Assembly (NCBI GenBank): GCA_001600455.1
Contig: BCKC01000001.1
Span: forward strand, 7,366,579 to 7,430,578
Direction of reading: 5' to 3'
Length of the DNA stretch: 64,000 bases
Source of the DNA: Endocalyx cinctus
Taxonomy: Eukaryota > Ascomycota > Sordariomycetes > Amphisphaeriales > Apiosporaceae
The notes under the pieces are model-generated. The model saw only the letters and a program-made list of their open reading frames with translations, ran no database searches and was not told where the DNA came from. Both the position numbers and the translations under genes were made by a program. Numbering within the stretch: position 1 is the stretch's first letter; every line of letters begins with the position of its first letter. Below, in pieces: positions 61,612 through 64,000 of this stretch.

Positions 61612-63135
61612 ATGGATTATTTCACCGCTCAAGGCGGTTCTGTCACGAATGGTTGGGGCGCTGAACACTACTCCCAGCGTTTGTTGGACGATGATCACAG
61701 AGTATTCCAGACTAATCGAAGCTCTGTGGAGCTCCTATCTTGGTCGCAAGACACCCAAGGTAGGTATATGCTCTAGACTATGTGCTATTAGTTAATATTA
61801 TTTTAGATGAGTTTAATATAAACACAGAGATTGATACAACCGAATCTCTCACATCGTGCCTTAAGGTTCGTCACGTTAGAATCATATTTTATATAGCTAA
61901 AGTCTGCTTGAAGCTTATTGCAGTTATATAATTAGAAGTCCGAGAAACTTAAACACCGAAACTTGCTTTAGTATTTTCTCCTCGTTTCTTTCTAAAATAC
62001 CGCATTTTATCATTTGTCATTTCTGGAGAGTCTAGGAATATCCAGCTCCGTCTAACGTCTGTATGATATAAATTTCTAACTCTCATGAAGCGTCATTCGA
62101 CAGAAATACACGTGGGACAGCCTTCTCGTTACACGCGATCTCCTTCTACATATTCTCAAGTCTCATCAAGTATTTTTACCCTTCTTGGACTGCGTACACG
62201 CATTTGGCTTCCGCATGAATGATGATCATGAAGTATGGGAAGGTTGTCACAGGTCTTGCCAGTGGGATCCCTACTGTACCCGGAAAATGCTGCGTTATGG
62301 TAATTATGCCCCTTAATCTCGCATAATACGTCCACACCCCCNCCCCCCCCCTCTACTTGACGGCCAAATAACTCATGGTTATCCTAGAGCTCGCCTACAC
62401 CTACCGCTACATGGCTAACAATGGGCGGACGGAAGGATCGAAATGGTCAGTGAGACAAACTGCGGTTTATCATCAGATGAGCTTGGAGACAGGATACTCC
62501 ATCTGGATAATTATACAACCAAGCGACTCAGCTCTCAGGGAATTCAAAGCTACATGCTTAAACTCGTCAGAGAATGCTGGCGTCCAGGAACACGCACGGT
62601 TGCATCTCGTATTCCAAAACTTTGCCCTAAATGGTTGGAAGGGATTCATAACCTACATCAGGACATCTCTTCAAGAATTGGTAATTGACTCTTCGTCTGT
62701 GTAAATCCCAAAATTGAGAAAGCTTTATACTTATTGGATTCATCACAGGATGAAAAAGCCTGCTTCGCAAGGGTTGGGAAGAAGGTGATAGGGGACTATG
62801 AAATTTCGCTATCAGATGCTCAGAACCTCCAGAAGATCCGTCAGAAACTATTCCGGTCCGTGGTGGTTCTTGATGAGTTTATGAAGATAGTCAGAACTTG
62901 TAAGGAACACTTTTCGGACGTGAAGCGCGCCATTGCCGAGCCGTGCCCCCCTTCGGTGCAGCACAGCCTGGATGAGATCGGTAGATCGGCATGGTACTTC
63001 AAAAACGTAATAAACCATCTTGTACAATATTCGACAGGGACCGCGGCCCTCGTGAGTAGAAATCCATCCTCCCTTCTATCTCTAAGACTTACCACGTCAT
63101 CGAGTTCTGATTTTGGTTCCAGCTTCAACAAATAA
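61612..63135 (+). pseudogene. CorA-like fungal membrane protein, truncated at 3' end
   Basis: Exons that can be supported: 61612-61759, 61807 to about 61901 (donor uncertain), 62104-62299, 62388-62680, 62749-63051 and from 63123 onward. Recognition rests on the fungal CorA-like pattern: SHQVFLPFLD in the third exon, KWSVRQTAVYHQ followed by a YSIWIIIQPS strand in the fourth, and a long helical stretch in the fifth leading toward the membrane region. The usual C-terminal membrane helices are absent. After 63123 the frame runs into AT-rich transposon-like DNA and stays open as meaningless sequence. An ambiguous base (N) in a C run at 62342 lies in an intron. I read it as a gene disrupted by the element to its right. 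A missed distant exon is possible. Confidence 0.6.
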
Positions 63136-63151
63136 AGATGCGTACGGCCTT

Positions 63152-63178
63152 ACGGGCCACCGCCTCACGGGCCACCGC
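63152..63178 (+). repeat. Tandem ACGGGCCACCGC motif
   Basis: ACGGGCCACCGC occurs twice, at 63152-63163 and 63167-63178, separated by CTC, exactly where GC-normal gene sequence changes to very AT-rich DNA. It could be a transposon end or a subterminal repeat. Confidence 0.55.
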
Positions 63179-63179
63179 G

Positions 63180-63884
63180 TATGCAAATCACCAACGCGTA
63201 TCTCAATTATTGTTTTTTTTCAATTATTACTTCATTTTTTACTCAATATCACTTTTTCTAATATTATTCGAATCGTTATTTCTAATACTTTTTACCATAA
63301 TACTTCCTAATATTAATAAACGTACAATAGCAACTATAAAAGAGATCAAACTTAGAAGCTCTATACGTGCTACCGCTACTAAATGGGGCCTTATACGATC
63401 ATATCTCACGCGTCGCCTTAAGGGTGTACCTATACGAAAAAAGACGAATAAAAAGCTCCAAATATTATTACTATTATTAGAAAGCCAGCTAACTAACTGG
63501 GCGATTAGCCAGGCCAGGTTAAAATTCGCTTTAACCTTTACGAAATTCCGATATATAGCCCAACGTATATACTATATTTCCGGTTACTCCGGAGATTTCG
63601 GAAAATAGTAGTATACCCGATTTTTAGCCCAAAACCCGAAGATTTAATTAACCCAATTTACTTCTATCGATTATTATTAAGTTAACGGGGTTATCGCCGC
63701 GAATATTAACATTTTTTTTAACCGGTTAAATATACCAGAATTAATAAATATATTACCCGAACGTTAATATAATACCGATAAGATAGGTATCGGTTAAGGT
63801 GTCGGGGGTAGCTATATCGTAATCGTTAAAATCGCTAATTATTATATTTTAAAAAAAAAAAATCGAAAAAGGTAAATAAATTAC
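63180..63884 (+). mobile_element. RIP-degraded pogo/Fot1-type transposon remnant
   Basis: The stretch is extremely AT-rich. An open frame to 63608 contains a segment like the helix-turn-helix/CENPB-type N-terminus of pogo/Fot1 transposases: SIRATATKWGLIRSYLTRRL, then LQILLLLLESQLTNWAISQA, then a hydrophobic stretch ending in GYSGDFGK before TAG. The many Leu, Ile, Asn and Lys codons and the early stop look like C-to-T damage by repeat-induced point mutation. The catalytic DDE domain is not recognisable in the remaining AT-rich bases. Both boundaries are uncertain. Confidence 0.6.
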
Positions 63885-64000
63885 TGTCACGATCCGTACT
63901 ACCTGACTGGTAATATGGGCCAATGGGGTTGGTGTTCTTAAAGTAAGTAAGTGAAAAACTAATAAGCAGTATGGTATTGGTAAACGTGTGAAGATTTACT
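63885..64000. mobile_element. Possible LTR start at right edge
   Basis: Base composition returns to normal at TGTCACGATCCG (63885-63896), a beginning typical of fungal Gypsy-type LTRs (TG start). The window ends before an end or target-site duplication could be seen, so this is tentative. Confidence 0.3.

Noticed and set aside
63138..63608. 156-residue open frame as an independent gene
   Set aside because: The Leu/Ile/Lys-rich sequence in AT-rich DNA with a CENPB-like segment fits a RIP-damaged transposase remnant better than a real gene.
1..64000. CRISPR arrays, rRNA and tRNA genes, bacterial-type operons
   Set aside because: No regularly spaced repeats or RNA-gene signatures were seen. 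The organism is a eukaryote with introns.

Overview
The window is genomic DNA of a filamentous ascomycete (Pezizomycotina). Genes carry short GT-AG introns (about 47-132 bp) with CTAAC/CTAAT-like branch sites. The gene families present (hybrid PKS-NRPS, multimodular NRPS, HET domain, fungal CorA-like protein, pogo/Fot1-type transposase) are typical of that group. A Sordariomycete, possibly Xylariales, would fit a cytochalasan-type pathway, but the sequence does not prove it.

Left part, about 2.0-35.3 kb: a pyrrolinone-polyketide (cytochalasan-type) cluster. It holds an alpha/beta hydrolase (2018-3419, +), an MFS exporter (3965-5920, -), the PKS-NRPS with reductive release (12485-25134, -), a P450 (27052-28849, -), a Diels-Alderase-family protein (30647-31998, -), a trans-acting enoyl reductase (32299-33442, +) and a second P450 (33613-35268, +). 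The PKS has no working ER, so the separate ER should supply that step. The R domain should release an amino aldehyde. The hydrolase and Diels-Alderase would assist ring formation, and the P450s would oxidise the product. I see no Baeyer-Villiger monooxygenase and no pathway transcription factor. Two divergent GTPase genes (7495-9295, - and 9683-12006, +) sit inside this cluster and have no known role in it.

Middle, 36.0-38.2 kb: a HET-domain (heterokaryon incompatibility) gene separates the two biosynthetic regions.

Right part, 39.6-59.7 kb: a second cluster. It holds a full-length ABC-C transporter (39572-44333, -), a P450 (45411-47149, -), a 2OG-Fe(II) oxygenase (47506-48479, +) sharing a 355-bp divergent promoter with that P450, and a trimodular NRPS (49727-59708, +) arranged A-T-C-A-T-C-A-T-C. 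Its terminal C domain has the motif of fungal cyclising CT domains, so a cyclic tripeptide is the simplest prediction. I cannot name the product.

Right edge, 59.7-64.0 kb: intergenic DNA with a small inverted-repeat element whose other copy lies at 35.4 kb in opposite orientation; a CorA-like gene cut off near 63135; an AT-rich remnant of a pogo/Fot1-type transposase that looks RIP-mutated; and a possible LTR start at 63885.

Exon coordinates were worked out by hand from splice signals and reading phase. Where phase could not be reconciled (PKS exon 1/2, 5' end of the minus-strand GTPase, middle of the CorA-like gene) this is stated.
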